64,000 nt of DNA from Alcanivorax nanhaiticus (lineage in GTDB: Bacteria; Pseudomonadota; Gammaproteobacteria; Pseudomonadales; Alcanivoracaceae): assembly GCF_000756665.1 (NCBI RefSeq), contig NZ_ARXV01000003.1, positions 186,001-250,000 of the forward strand, read 5' to 3'. How positions within the stretch are numbered: position 1 is the stretch's first letter; each line of letters starts with the position of its first letter. The position numbers were made by a program, and so were the translations under genes. The notes beneath the pieces were generated by a model. The model searched no databases. It was not told the origin of the DNA and worked only from the letters and a program-made list of their open reading frames with translations. Positions 14,677 to 24,247 of the stretch are shown here, piece after piece.

Positions 14677-16977
14677 ATGTGCTCAAAGATAATGAAAAAA
14701 AATAATCTGCGGTTTTCTGTTATCGCAACCGTACTGTTATGTCCGCTGAGTGTTCACGCTCTGGAGCCACTTTCCGAGCAAGAACTGAGCACAGTACAGG
14801 GGCGTGATGGTGTAACCATTGGATTGGAGGTTCCGCAAACCGGCGCGATTACTGCAGAGCAGATTCGCTGGGAGGTCGATAACGGGCAAGTGGATGGAAA
14901 CTCTGACTCACTTCAGAATCACATTATTATCGGCGGCACTGATCTGGATTCGAGTCAATTTATTATCAAGCCTATCGACCTGGACGGTACAGCAGCCAGC
15001 CAGGCTTTGGAATTTTCTTTAGCCATTGATGCATACACAAACGATCTTGGTACCACGGATACAGCGGATGACAGGCCGGGCCTGGGCATTGACGCTACCT
15101 GGAATCGTATGCGCCTGCAAATGGACAGCCTGTCAGTAACGGATACCACGCGCTCCTTTGGCGCTGTTGCATTGGATGCGGGTGGCCGTTTTGCCGTTTT
15201 CGGTGATGGAGGTTTTGCTAACACTTCAACAGATCAGGCAAGAGTCATTGTCAATGTTGGCGATATTAATAATGCCAGCCCGGATCCCAACACCTGGGCT
15301 CTAGGTGAGCCTGGGCGCCTATTCTATAGAATGGGGCCACCAGGAAGTGCAGAAGTACAGCTGGATAATCTTGGTTTTCTGTTTGACATGCATCAGGGCA
15401 CCGTGGGTGTAAACAATGATGGCATCGTCGTCAGTAGCGCCCCGGGTTCCAGAACCGACCTTAATCTCACTTTCGATATTTATGCGAATGTTTCAGGTTC
15501 GGCCTTCCAGTTTAACGCGCAGTCCATCCCCATGCTTTTGTTCGGTTGGCGCGGGGGTATTGATAACTTTGATTTACAGCTGCTTCCGCAGGGAACCTGG
15601 CTCCCGGGGAGTGGCGCCTTCACTCAGGGCCTGACAGCTTCCCTGGGCTTCGATCTGGCCGATAATTTTCAGTTTGTGATTGGTGAGGCCCGGCAAGAGA
15701 GCACCGGAAACCAGGGCCAGACATATCTTGAGTTTACACAGCCTGTCAGTATGCCTGCTTCGCTTGGTCAGGTTCGAAAGGATCTTGAATTTGGTTATCT
15801 CACACTGGATACGGTGTCAGCGAGTCATCAAAGCGTCGGCGGACTTTGCTTTGGTGGAGCGAATTCTTACGGCAGCAGCCCTTCAAGTTGTACCAGCTCT
15901 ACTGGGGGCGTGCTGCCAACAGAACTGCTCGAAATTGCACCCTCAGACACAGGCCTGGCCATCATAAACCGTGAGTGGGGGCTTCATGCCTATTCGTCCA
16001 AGGTTGTGTATCGAGATGGCGTTTCAGCCGCCAACAATGTCGATGAAGGCTGGGCTCTGATCTATACGCTGGGTGACCTGAGCACAAATTGGTATCTGTA
16101 TCCCCAGTCTGGCAATGGTACAAGCCGTAACTCCCCGGGATTCACCATGGATGCCCTGGTGGCAATCCAGACAGAGGGCGGGGCGGATGCTAATGGCCGC
16201 CCGGACCGGATGCGCTGGGAAAATGGTACCCACCTAATGATCGGTGATACGGATTTTGAAACCCCGTATCACGATCCATTAAACCCGACAGCTGATGGCT
16301 TGGCGATTGGTTTGATGGGAGCTGACTTGTTATTTGCCACCAACGATATGGGGGTGGGTTTATCACTTGGTGATGGTCTTAATCTTTCCTCTAACGAAAC
16401 ACGTATACAGCTGCGTGGGATGTTTGGTGGTGGTGACGTGCCGAAAATGGAGTCCCCGGTGTATGGCAGTTATATTGACTTGAACCTGGAGATGGATGAT
16501 TTCTTTTTCAAACTTTTCCCAAGCTTCAGCGGTGATGCTATTAACTTCGGTGGTTTCCTGAGTTTCACCAGGTTGAATGATATTTCTGGCCGTGAAATCG
16601 CAGGTCACGATGATGGCACCTATATTTCTTTTGCTGAGCCTAATCTTAATAAGCTTGATGTAGATGTTCGGCTTGCCGACATAAGAGGTGACATCGAAAT
16701 TCCCGCCGAGTCAATTCTTGTCGGCGGAGGCGGGACGATTAATCTTCTCAGTGCCACGGAAGAGGGACGCCCGAAACTTCGTATCGAAACCAACATGAAC
16801 GTCGGCTCGCTGGCGTGCAAGCCAGGAAATCGTAGCGGTACGTCATGTGCTGCAGGGGGAGAGGGTGATCCCTTGATGATTGGGCAACTAGAGTTTGGCG
16901 GCAAAGATCTTGGGTCAATGATAATCCCTGCGGCCAGGATATATACATCTGTAACACTTGAGCAACAGAACCCGTAG
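14677..16977 (+). CDS. Exported Fil-like protein 3, large
   Basis: The protein is about 766 aa from ATG 14677 (preceded by GGGTGGA) or 761 aa from ATG 14692; the frame extends to a TTG at 14665. A signal peptide (VIATVLLCPLSVHA) is followed by LEPLSEQELSTVQGRDGV. The body contains many short strands, e.g. repeated DNF/ADNFQ and GLAIGLMGADLLF segments, typical of large extracellular beta-solenoid or barrel-like proteins. Cysteines cluster at two places, GGLCFGG..SSCTSS and LACKPG..TSCAAG. It is the main component of the cluster by size. Role unknown. Confidence 0.68.
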   Translation: MCSKIMKKNNLRFSVIATVLLCPLSVHALEPLSEQELSTVQGRDGVTIGLEVPQTGAITAEQIRWEVDNGQVDGNSDSLQNHIIIGGTDLDSSQFIIKPIDLDGTAASQALEFSLAIDAYTNDLGTTDTADDRPGLGIDATWNRMRLQMDSLSVTDTTRSFGAVALDAGGRFAVFGDGGFANTSTDQARVIVNVGDINNASPDPNTWALGEPGRLFYRMGPPGSAEVQLDNLGFLFDMHQGTVGVNNDGIVVSSAPGSRTDLNLTFDIYANVSGSAFQFNAQSIPMLLFGWRGGIDNFDLQLLPQGTWLPGSGAFTQGLTASLGFDLADNFQFVIGEARQESTGNQGQTYLEFTQPVSMPASLGQVRKDLEFGYLTLDTVSASHQSVGGLCFGGANSYGSSPSSCTSSTGGVLPTELLEIAPSDTGLAIINREWGLHAYSSKVVYRDGVSAANNVDEGWALIYTLGDLSTNWYLYPQSGNGTSRNSPGFTMDALVAIQTEGGADANGRPDRMRWENGTHLMIGDTDFETPYHDPLNPTADGLAIGLMGADLLFATNDMGVGLSLGDGLNLSSNETRIQLRGMFGGGDVPKMESPVYGSYIDLNLEMDDFFFKLFPSFSGDAINFGGFLSFTRLNDISGREIAGHDDGTYISFAEPNLNKLDVDVRLADIRGDIEIPAESILVGGGGTINLLSATEEGRPKLRIETNMNVGSLACKPGNRSGTSCAAGGEGDPLMIGQLEFGGKDLGSMIIPAARIYTSVTLEQQNP

Positions 16978-17005
16978 CGGCGGTTCAAGGATATCGGTGC
17001 TGAAA

Positions 17006-18505
17006 ATGAAAATAACAAAACTCATGCTAATGAAAAAAACGCTGCTTAAACCTCTCCTTGAGTCTCTGTTTGCACTCATTGTTATGTGTTTTTCCATTCC
17101 TGTTTCTGCGATGGTGGAGATGGAGGATTCCCAGCTTTCCCTTGTTACAGGGCAGGCATTAATTCAAATGAATAAGTTAGTTGGTGACGGCGGCGCCGGT
17201 GGCTCTTCAGGTATGACATTTTACACTGCTGGCCTTGATGTCATGCTCGACCTTAACCTGAACATTGAAAAGTTGCAGCTGGGTTGTGGCGGTGTGAACG
17301 GTGTGGGTTGTGACCTGGATATTGATAATTTCTCGCTGGGCTGTATTGCCAATGCAGCTGGAAATTGTATTAGCCTTAACCCCCAGGCGGGGAGTAATCA
17401 AATATCTGGTGCTGTACCAGACGTCATTGGCGACCAGAACCAGATGAAGGACTTTTCTATCCAGCGTCCTTTCTTTCAGTTTGCCATCAAGAACGATCAT
17501 ACCAAGACATTGCGTGAAGTTGTGGGCATCCGAATGGGGGGCGAGGAGGTTAGTGGTCCGTTGAGTTTCGGCTCCCTGAATACCTTTAGCGGGCGCATGA
17601 GTGGCCAGCTTAATTTGGCCATGCGGGGTGCTAATAATGTGGCGGTGACCTGTGCGTATGCGGACAGGCCCTGTGTTGCGCCTGGTGCTAACACCTCGGG
17701 CATGAACAATTCTGGTGCCAGCAGCTGGGGGTCGCCTGGCGCTGATTGTGGTATTTTCGGGTGTTCTCGAGCAGGCCTGCCTGCACCTTCTGGCGGGTAT
17801 CTCAATCTTGGCGATGATATGATTCTCGATATCGGTATTGCTAGCATTCGTTTCCAGGAAGCATTGGTTAATTATCAGGATGTGATACGCAATGGTAATG
17901 CTGTTGAGCTTTCGGGCAACCGGGAAAACCAGGCCCTGGTTAGCGGCGTTAACTTGGCAGGTGTCATTAACTCGATCGTTTATGGAAACAATGATGGCTC
18001 TACTTCTGTGGGAAGTAACCCGCTGACGCTGGCTGACACGGATGCTGGCGTTTTGGTTGGCGTGTTTGGCCCAACCTTATTGCCTTTACTGCGCGGTGGT
18101 ATCGCTGACCAGATCAAGCGCCAGCTTGCTCAGGGTTTACGTATTTACGACCCTAACGAGGCCACAAACCAATCCATCATCAATAGCAAGGGCGATGGGG
18201 AAATCCACACTGACCTGAATAACTACCAATTGCCATACAATGTGACTAATGTGCATCAGATTGATGTAACTTCAGACGATTTTGGCCTGTCTTTCCAGAA
18301 GGAAGCCGTGCGTTATCCTGGCTATACAACAGCTATGTTAACCGGCTGGAGCATGTACTCCCCGGATGCTTTTACATTAAATATCGATCAAGCTACGACC
18401 ACGCTGATGGCTAATATCCTTGGCAGTTCTGCTGCCAGAGACGGCGACATCATTGGTCTTGAACCCTCGTACCGCAATTGCTGGGGTTCAGCACGGTTCT
18501 GTTGA
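17006..18505 (+). CDS. Exported Fil-like protein 4
   Basis: The protein is about 499 aa from ATG 17006; ATGs at 17024 and 17030 are alternatives, and a TTG at 16958 would overlap the previous gene. A signal peptide (LFALIVMCFSIPVSA) leads into MVEMEDSQLSLVTGQAL, again the shared motif. Cysteine-rich stretches (LGCGGVNGVGCDLD, LGCIANAAGNC, ADCGIFGCS, and the C-terminal NCWGSARFC) point to disulfides outside the cytoplasm. The segment SFQKEAVRYPGYTTAMLTGW resembles, from memory, FilE of Acinetobacter. It closes the cluster before a hairpin. Confidence 0.68.
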   Translation: MKITKLMLMKKTLLKPLLESLFALIVMCFSIPVSAMVEMEDSQLSLVTGQALIQMNKLVGDGGAGGSSGMTFYTAGLDVMLDLNLNIEKLQLGCGGVNGVGCDLDIDNFSLGCIANAAGNCISLNPQAGSNQISGAVPDVIGDQNQMKDFSIQRPFFQFAIKNDHTKTLREVVGIRMGGEEVSGPLSFGSLNTFSGRMSGQLNLAMRGANNVAVTCAYADRPCVAPGANTSGMNNSGASSWGSPGADCGIFGCSRAGLPAPSGGYLNLGDDMILDIGIASIRFQEALVNYQDVIRNGNAVELSGNRENQALVSGVNLAGVINSIVYGNNDGSTSVGSNPLTLADTDAGVLVGVFGPTLLPLLRGGIADQIKRQLAQGLRIYDPNEATNQSIINSKGDGEIHTDLNNYQLPYNVTNVHQIDVTSDDFGLSFQKEAVRYPGYTTAMLTGWSMYSPDAFTLNIDQATTTLMANILGSSAARDGDIIGLEPSYRNCWGSARFC

Positions 18506-18523
18506 TAGCCTTTAGATTATTTT

Positions 18524-18572
18524 GGCCAGGGCCCCCATTTCTGGTTTGTTGACCTGCTGTGGGGGACTGGCC
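18524..18572 (+). terminator. Inverted repeat after the Fil-like operon
   Basis: GGCCAGGGCCCCCA and TGGGGGACTGGCC pair imperfectly (one extra base and one mismatch) with a 22-base loop, followed by TTT. It starts 19 bases after the last stop. Confidence 0.4.
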
Positions 18573-18769
18573 TTTCGCGTTGAAATTCGCTCCAGCTGGA
18601 TTATTGATTCCTTTCCTTCTGTGTGCTGCTTCCACTGCGCTGCCAGAGAGCGAAACGTTTTAAGCTATCGACAAACACCCATGCGCAGCCCAAACGGCTT
18701 TACAGGTATTCGACGGTCGCCAGAGTGGGGCTGGTTAGCAGGGTTTCCTTCTGATCCGCAATGAACCGT

Positions 18770-19588
18770 TCACTGCAGCCGCCGCTTCAATCCCTTCATC
18801 GCCAGCACCCGCGTACTGATCTCCTCGATCGACAGCTCGGTTGCATCCAGGTACGGAATATTGTGCTTGTTGTACATGGCTTCCAGCGCCCGCAGTTCCA
18901 TATCGCACTGACGCAGTGACGCGTATTTGCTGTTGGCTTTTCGCTCGCTGCGGATGGCGCTGAGGCGTTCGGCGTTGATGGTGAGGCCGAACAGTTTGTC
19001 TTTGTGCTCCTGCAGTGCCTTGGGCAGGCGCAGGTCGTCGAAGTCGTCTTCGGTGAGCGGGTAGTTGGCTGTGAACAGGCCGAACTGCAGCGCCAGGTAG
19101 AGGCTGGTCGGGGTTTTCCCTGAGCGGGAGACGCCAATCAGGATGATGTCCGCCTGGTCGTAGTGACGGGTGCGGGCGCCATCGTCATTGTCCAGCGCGA
19201 AGTGTACGGCGTTGATGCGGATGCGGTACGAATCGGCATCGCGGATGGCGTGGCTCTGGTTCACCTTGTGGCTGGAGCGCATGCCCAGTTCCGCCTCCAG
19301 CGGGTTCAGGAAGGCGCCGAACAGGTCCAGCACCATGCCCTGGCAGCCATGCAGGATTTCCCGGTGTTCACTGTTGACCAGGGTAGAGAACACGATGGGC
19401 TTGGCACCATCTTGCTCGCAGGCCTTGTTGATCTTCTCGACAGCTTCACGGGTTTGCGCATCGGACTGGACAAAGGGCAGGGTGACCTGCAGAAATTGGA
19501 TGTCACCAAACTGGCTGAGCATGCTGTGGCCCAGGGTTTCTGCGGTGATGCCGGTGCCGTCGGAGAGATAGAAGGCTGTTCGGGTCAT
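18770..19588 (-). CDS. ppsR: PEP synthase regulatory protein (bifunctional kinase/pyrophosphorylase)
   Basis: PpsR inactivates PEP synthase by ADP-dependent phosphorylation of a threonine next to the catalytic His and reactivates it by Pi-dependent dephosphorylation. The 272-aa DUF299 protein begins MTRTAFYLSDGTGITAETLG, the family start, so I use ATG 19588 rather than an upstream codon of the open frame. The P-loop GVSRSGKTPTS is at about residues 152-162. Its target ppsA lies 1.5 kb away in opposite orientation; in many gammaproteobacteria the two are direct divergent neighbours, but here parDE and repeats lie between them. Confidence 0.95.
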   Translation of the reverse strand: MTRTAFYLSDGTGITAETLGHSMLSQFGDIQFLQVTLPFVQSDAQTREAVEKINKACEQDGAKPIVFSTLVNSEHREILHGCQGMVLDLFGAFLNPLEAELGMRSSHKVNQSHAIRDADSYRIRINAVHFALDNDDGARTRHYDQADIILIGVSRSGKTPTSLYLALQFGLFTANYPLTEDDFDDLRLPKALQEHKDKLFGLTINAERLSAIRSERKANSKYASLRQCDMELRALEAMYNKHNIPYLDATELSIEEISTRVLAMKGLKRRLQ

Positions 19589-19680
19589 GGTTTGGCGTCT
19601 TCTTGTTGTGAATGTTTGTCTGGTTTCTATCTTGAGGAAAGGCGTGCCGTGTATCAATTCGCGGCTAACGCGAAGCTATA

Positions 19681-19974
19681 CTAGATGTCATCAGCAAGCC
19701 AATCCTCATGTTTGTGTCGTACTCTGATAATGAAAATGCCGCCGGCATCCATTACCTGATAGATCACGATGTGGCTGCCGACGGGGTGAATCCGGATTGC
19801 CGGGGTAATTTCTTGCCTTTCTGGCGCAGCCTCCGGATTACTGGCCAGGAACTGAAACACATGCTCAAGCTGCTGGTGATATCGCTCTGCCTGCGCCCTG
19901 TCAAAGCATTCGCTGCCGGTGAGGAAAATGCGAATGATGTCCTCTTCAGCTTTGCGGCTTAGCAGATAGCTCAT
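19681..19974 (-). CDS. parE: ParE/RelE-superfamily toxin
   Basis: This 97-aa protein has the ParE fold signature: N-terminal helix LSRKAEEDIIRIFLTGSECF, a basic central strand and a C-terminal IFIIRVRHKHEDWL. ParE toxins inhibit DNA gyrase, whereas related RelE proteins cut mRNA; the C-terminal RHxxEDW type favours ParE. It overlaps the antitoxin gene by 4 bases. The module lies in the ppsR-ppsA interval on the same strand as ppsR. Confidence 0.87.
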   Translation of the reverse strand: MSYLLSRKAEEDIIRIFLTGSECFDRAQAERYHQQLEHVFQFLASNPEAAPERQEITPAIRIHPVGSHIVIYQVMDAGGIFIIRVRHKHEDWLADDI

Positions 19975-20219
19975 TTGGGCTCTTGGCGTGACAGGGCAAT
20001 GGCTTGGTCTTTGAGCTCTGACATGCTGCGTGAACCCGTTCCGCTATTCAGACCCTCGGAGACGAGCTCTTGTAGTCGGGCGATCTTGGCCTTCTTCTCC
20101 TGATCCTGGCGAATCAGGTCGCGGATATAATCACTGCTATTGCTATAGCGGCCCGTTGCCGACTGTTGCTCAACCCATTTTTTCATGGCTTCGGGGAGAG
20201 AGACGTTCATCGTTGACAT
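19971..20219 (-). CDS. parD: ParD-type antitoxin
   Basis: This 82-aa protein starts MSTMNVSLPEAMKKWVEQQ and continues with YSNSSDYIRDLIRQD, the ribbon-helix-helix segment of ParD/CopG antitoxins; the C-terminal charged part would bind ParE. AGGAG six bases before the ATG is a good ribosome-binding site. It is first in the parDE operon and presumably represses it. Confidence 0.87.
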   Translation of the reverse strand: MSTMNVSLPEAMKKWVEQQSATGRYSNSSDYIRDLIRQDQEKKAKIARLQELVSEGLNSGTGSRSMSELKDQAIALSRQEPK

Positions 20220-21069
20220 GGTCTGCTCCTAATCTTTAACGCTGTTCATTAAAAGTCGCGATTCTGGATGTTTTGGCTGCGTGCTTCCGCAGAGATCACA
20301 GGCTCCATGGACAGCATCATGACTGGCCTTCAATTGAATCAATATTGGCCAACTTTGGCAATCTTTGCCAAGTTGTGCCGGGTTCATGGCTCGAAGCTAA
20401 AGTGGCCCTTACTTGCAAGGTCAGGTCCGAATGGCACTTACTTAACCGGCGACAATCACCATTTCCAACTGGACAGCGCGGTTTTCGTAGGGCGGAAATC
20501 GGCGTGAGCCGATCTCCGCCGTTGCCTGGACCGTTGGCGGAGATGGGCTGACGCCCATTTCCGCCCTACAGCGTAGCTTGCTTGCAAAGAGGCTCCAACT
20601 GTATGCGGCTGTACTTAACGCTTAAGTAAGCGCCATTCTCGTCAGGTCCTGTGGGAGCTGGGGGTCTGGTTGAGAAGTGACAATACGGGGGTGGCGGGGT
20701 GGGTTAGTTCGCTTCAATGCTCACAGGGCTTGGCGCGCATAGATCATTGCTGACAGCCGGGAATGCCTTTACACTCCGCGACCTTCCGTTACCTGACCAT
20801 TAACCCAGCAATTTCAAAGGGATACGGTGCCTGTCGCGGCAAGTCCTTCTTAATATGCAATAGAAGGCCGAAAGTCGGGCGCATTTTCGCGTGAAGGGCA
20901 GGCAAAGCGTGACGGTTTTGAGTAGAATGTCGGCTCGATTTGATCCGGCAACGCCGGGGAGCGCCGTGTAGCAAGCCAGAATCGGGCTCCAGGCCCTGTG
21001 GCAGTGCAGATTCGGTGGCTTCCGTGCCATCAGGATTTACCCGGTATAAATGTATTTAAGGAGACGACC
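20220..21069. other. Long gene-poor gap before ppsA with a family B pair
   Basis: I see no convincing gene here. The gap holds the parDE promoter side, a family B inverted pair at 20487-20569, a degenerate family A half near 20575 (CTTGCTTGCAAAGAGGCTCC) and, towards the end, the ppsA leader. No clean sigma-70 promoter for ppsA stands out. Confidence 0.6.
20487..20569. repeat. Family B inverted pair upstream of ppsA
   Basis: GTAGGGCGGAAATCGGCG and its inverted partner CATTTCCGCCCTAC form an 83-base near-perfect inverted structure, the most complete family B pair in the window. Confidence 0.8.
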
Positions 21070-23442
21070 TTGGCGGAATATGTAGTCTGGTTTCAGGATC
21101 TGGGGAAAGACGACGTAGAACACGTTGGTGGCAAGAATGCCTCCCTGGGTGAAATGATCAGCAATCTGTCGGCAGCGGGTGTCTCCGTTCCCGGCGGCTT
21201 CGCGACCACTGCTGAAGCCTTCCGTGAGTTCCTCGAGCACAACAACCTGACCCAGCGTATCAATGATGCACTGTCTGCGCTGGACGTTGAGGACGTGGTT
21301 GCGCTGGCCAAGACCGGCCAGGAAATCCGTCAGTGGGTGATCGATGCTCCGTTCCAGCCTGCGCTGGAAGCGGCCATCCGTGAAGCCTACGAGCAGATTG
21401 GTGAAGGTAACGCCGAGTTGCCGGTAGCGGTGCGTTCTTCTGCCACTGCAGAAGATCTGCCCGATGCCTCTTTTGCCGGTCAGCAGGAAACCTTCCTGAA
21501 TATCCGTGGCATCGACAGCGTGATGGTCGCCGTTAAGGAAGTGTTTGCTTCCCTGTTCAATGATCGTGCTATCAGCTACCGGGTTCACCAGGGTTTTGAC
21601 CACAAATTGGTGGCTCTGTCTGCTGGTATCCAGCGCATGGTGCGCTCTGAAACCGGCGCTGCCGGCGTCATGTTCTCCATGGATACCGAATCTGGCTTCA
21701 AGGATGTGGTCTTCATCACCGCCTCTTATGGCCTGGGTGAAATGGTGGTGCAGGGTGCGGTGAACCCTGACGAATTCTATGTCCACAAGAATACTCTGCT
21801 GAACAACAAGCCAGCTGTGTTGCGCCGTAATCTGGGCAGCAAGATGCAGAAGATGATCTACGGCGCCGAAGCATCTGCCGGCAAGTCCGTGCAGATCGTC
21901 GATGTGGATCGTGAAGAGCGCATGGGTTTCTGTCTGACTGATGAACAGGTGGAAAACCTGGCACAGCAAGCGATCGAGATTGAAAAGCATTACGGCATGC
22001 CCATGGATATCGAGTGGGCGCTGGATGGTGACGATGGCAAGTTGTATATCGTGCAGGCTCGTCCTGAAACCGTGAAGAGCCGGTCTGACGCCAACGTCAT
22101 GGAGCGTTATCTGCTCAAGCAAACCGGCAAGGTTCTGGTTGAAGGCCGCTCGATTGGTCAGCGTATTGGCGCTGGCACCGTTCGCGTGGTGCATAGCATC
22201 AAGGAAATGGAAAAGGTTCAACCCGGTGACGTGCTGGTAACCGACATGACCGACCCTGACTGGGAGCCGGTGATGAAGCGTGCTGCCGCGATCGTGACTA
22301 ATCGTGGTGGTCGTACCTGTCACGCTGCCATCATCGCTCGTGAGCTGGGCGTTCCGGCCATTGTGGGCTGTGGCGACGCTACCGAGGTTCTCAAGGATGG
22401 TATGGATGTAACGGCATCCTGTGCCGAAGGCGACACCGGCAAGATCTATGAAGGTCAGCTGGACTTCGATATCCAGCGTAACTCCATCGAGTCCATGCCG
22501 AAGCTGCCGTTCAAGATCATGATGAACGTGGGCAACCCTGATCGGGCCTTTGATTTCGCTGGCCTGCCAAACCAGGGCGTGGGTCTGGCCCGTCTTGAAT
22601 TCATCATCAACCGCATGATCGGTGTTCACCCGAAAGCGCTGTTGAACTACGAGACTATGCCGGCTGATATCCGCCAGAATATCGACAAGCGCATTGCCGG
22701 CTATGGCGACCCGGTAGACTTCTATGTGGAGAAACTCGTGGAGGGGGTATCTACCCTGGCCGCTGCGTTCTACCCGGAGAAGGTGATCGTTCGTCTGTCT
22801 GACTTCAAGTCCAACGAGTACGCCAACCTGATCGGTGGCAAGCATTACGAGCCGGAAGAAGAAAACCCCATGCTGGGCTTCCGTGGTGCCAGCCGCTACA
22901 TCAGCGAGAACTTCCGCGACTGCTTCGAGCTTGAATGCCGCGCCATGAAGAAGGTGCGCGATGTGATGGGCTTCACCAATGTAGAACTCATGGTGCCCTT
23001 CGTGCGTACCGTGGGTGAAGCAGAGCAGGTGATTGATCTGCTGGGTAAAAACGGCCTCAAGCGTGGCGAGAACGATCTGCGCGTCATCATGATGTGTGAA
23101 CTGCCCACCAATGCTCTGCTGGCAGATGAGTTCCTGCAGAACTTCGATGGCTTCTCTATCGGTTCCAACGATCTGACCCAGCTGACCCTGGGCCTGGACC
23201 GTGATTCCGGTATCGTCAGCCACCTGTTCGATGAGCGTGACCCGGCGGTGAAGAAGCTACTGAAAATGGCCATTGATGCCTGTAACGCCCAAGGCAAGTA
23301 CATCGGTATCTGTGGTCAGGGCCCGTCTGATCATCCGGATCTGGCCCAGTGGCTCATGGAGCAGGGGATCTCCTCTGTGTCTTTGAACCCGGATTCTGTG
23401 CTTGATACCTGGTTCTACCTGGCTGGAGAGCACGGCGAGTAA
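21070..23442 (+). CDS. ppsA: Phosphoenolpyruvate synthase
   Basis: The enzyme converts pyruvate and ATP to PEP, AMP and Pi, the entry to gluconeogenesis from C2/C3 substrates. I choose the TTG at 21070 because AAGGAG lies seven bases before it and the resulting 790 aa match PpsA; upstream codons have no ribosome-binding site. Domains in order: ATP-grasp PEP/pyruvate-binding (KNASLGEM..., residues 1-350), phosphohistidine domain with [17 protein letters not shown] around residue 420, and the PEP-utilising barrel with [20 protein letters not shown] and the C-terminal [12 protein letters not shown]. The Thr-Cys-His segment is the site regulated by PpsR. Confidence 0.96.
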   Translation: MAEYVVWFQDLGKDDVEHVGGKNASLGEMISNLSAAGVSVPGGFATTAEAFREFLEHNNLTQRINDALSALDVEDVVALAKTGQEIRQWVIDAPFQPALEAAIREAYEQIGEGNAELPVAVRSSATAEDLPDASFAGQQETFLNIRGIDSVMVAVKEVFASLFNDRAISYRVHQGFDHKLVALSAGIQRMVRSETGAAGVMFSMDTESGFKDVVFITASYGLGEMVVQGAVNPDEFYVHKNTLLNNKPAVLRRNLGSKMQKMIYGAEASAGKSVQIVDVDREERMGFCLTDEQVENLAQQAIEIEKHYGMPMDIEWALDGDDGKLYIVQARPETVKSRSDANVMERYLLKQTGKVLVEGRSIGQRIGAGTVRVVHSIKEMEKVQPGDVLVTDMTDPDWEPVMKRAAAIVTNRGGRTCHAAIIARELGVPAIVGCGDATEVLKDGMDVTASCAEGDTGKIYEGQLDFDIQRNSIESMPKLPFKIMMNVGNPDRAFDFAGLPNQGVGLARLEFIINRMIGVHPKALLNYETMPADIRQNIDKRIAGYGDPVDFYVEKLVEGVSTLAAAFYPEKVIVRLSDFKSNEYANLIGGKHYEPEEENPMLGFRGASRYISENFRDCFELECRAMKKVRDVMGFTNVELMVPFVRTVGEAEQVIDLLGKNGLKRGENDLRVIMMCELPTNALLADEFLQNFDGFSIGSNDLTQLTLGLDRDSGIVSHLFDERDPAVKKLLKMAIDACNAQGKYIGICGQGPSDHPDLAQWLMEQGISSVSLNPDSVLDTWFYLAGEHGE

Positions 23443-23477
23443 GTCCTGCTTGACCGACCTTGTGCTTCATCGCACAG

Positions 23478-23504
23478 TAAAAAGCCCGCTTAGCGGGCTT
23501 TTTA
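23478..23504 (+). terminator. Terminator of ppsA
   Basis: TAAAAAGCCCGC-TTA-GCGGGCTTTTTA is a perfect 12-bp stem with T-rich end, 35 bases after the ppsA stop. Its symmetry would also allow function on the other strand. Confidence 0.9.
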
Positions 23505-23589
23505 CGTTATGGGCCTTTGTACGGCCTGCCTCTGGCATTCTTACTTCGCTGGCAGGCTGCCACAATGAATGATGCGTCGAGGGTGGGAT

Positions 23590-23886
23590 ATGTTTCATCG
23601 TCTGGTGCGAACCATGGATCTATATGATGGTCTGCGTATGCCGGTCAGGGTAGGGCGTGATGAATTATTGCTGATCCACGAGGACGGGCAGACCTGGTTG
23701 GTGCAGCGCCGTTGTCCTCACGCTGATTTTCCGCTTGATCGATGCACTGTTTCTGGCAGCCAGCTACGCTGCCCGGGCCATGGAATGGAGTTCTCTCTCC
23801 GCACAGGGCAGTGTCTCACCGCCAGCTATCGCCTTGAGCAGTATCGGATTGATTATGACGGCCCCTGGTTAGGGGTTGAAGCCTAG
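23590..23886 (+). CDS. Small Rieske-type [2Fe-2S] protein
   Basis: This 98-aa protein (ATG 23590, preceded by GAGGGTGG; an earlier ATG at 23569 lacks a ribosome-binding site) is a single Rieske domain with ligands CPH (about residue 43) and CPGHGMEF (about 62), spacing typical of ferredoxin-like Rieske proteins. Such proteins carry electrons to oxygenases or act as nitrite-reductase small-subunit-like factors. No partner enzyme is adjacent; the P450 gene lies 5 kb away. Role open. Confidence 0.85.
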   Translation: MFHRLVRTMDLYDGLRMPVRVGRDELLLIHEDGQTWLVQRRCPHADFPLDRCTVSGSQLRCPGHGMEFSLRTGQCLTASYRLEQYRIDYDGPWLGVEA

Positions 23887-24027
23887 TCCACTGGATCACT
23901 CTTTGCGCGCGTGAGACCCGAAGCGGGGCGTTGTTGTGTCCTGTCCTGGCTGATGGGGAGGGTTCAGGTTCGGGCAACAGAAGCTACATTTATGCCCTGC
24001 GGGTATGGCCGTGATTCGCGCATCTTT

Positions 24028-24202
24028 TCGCGGCGGAACCGCCGCTCCCACAAAACAGGAGGCTCCTTCTCTTTTGTGGGAGGGTGCATGCACCGTACTG
24101 GCTTTGGAGCCGGGTTTTGCGTCAGGCGTCGGGCTGGATATCGCCTTTCCCGCTAATTCGCGATGAACCATTTTTTGTGGGAGCGGCGGTTCCGCCGCGA
24201 TT
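24028..24202. repeat. Family A repeats, three units
   Basis: Units: 24028-24055 inverted (TCGCGGCGGAACCGCCGCTC..), 24073-24092 forward half (TTTGTGGGAGGGTGCATGCA), 24175-24202 forward. The first and last are near-perfect inverted copies of each other. They occupy the gap 23887-24247 between the convergent Rieske and lytic transglycosylase genes; no gene seen there. Confidence 0.8.
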
Positions 24203-24247
24203 ATCCGCCAGACAGACTACCAAGTGGGCTGACCCGGAAGAAAGGGA

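Noticed and set aside
18522..18764. Small plus-strand frame between the Fil-like cluster and ppsR
   Set aside because: It starts inside the terminator-like hairpin, lacks a ribosome-binding site and resembles no protein.
21037..23223. Minus-strand open frame of about 730 codons opposite ppsA
   Set aside because: It is the codon-bias shadow of ppsA; no ribosome-binding site or recognisable domain.
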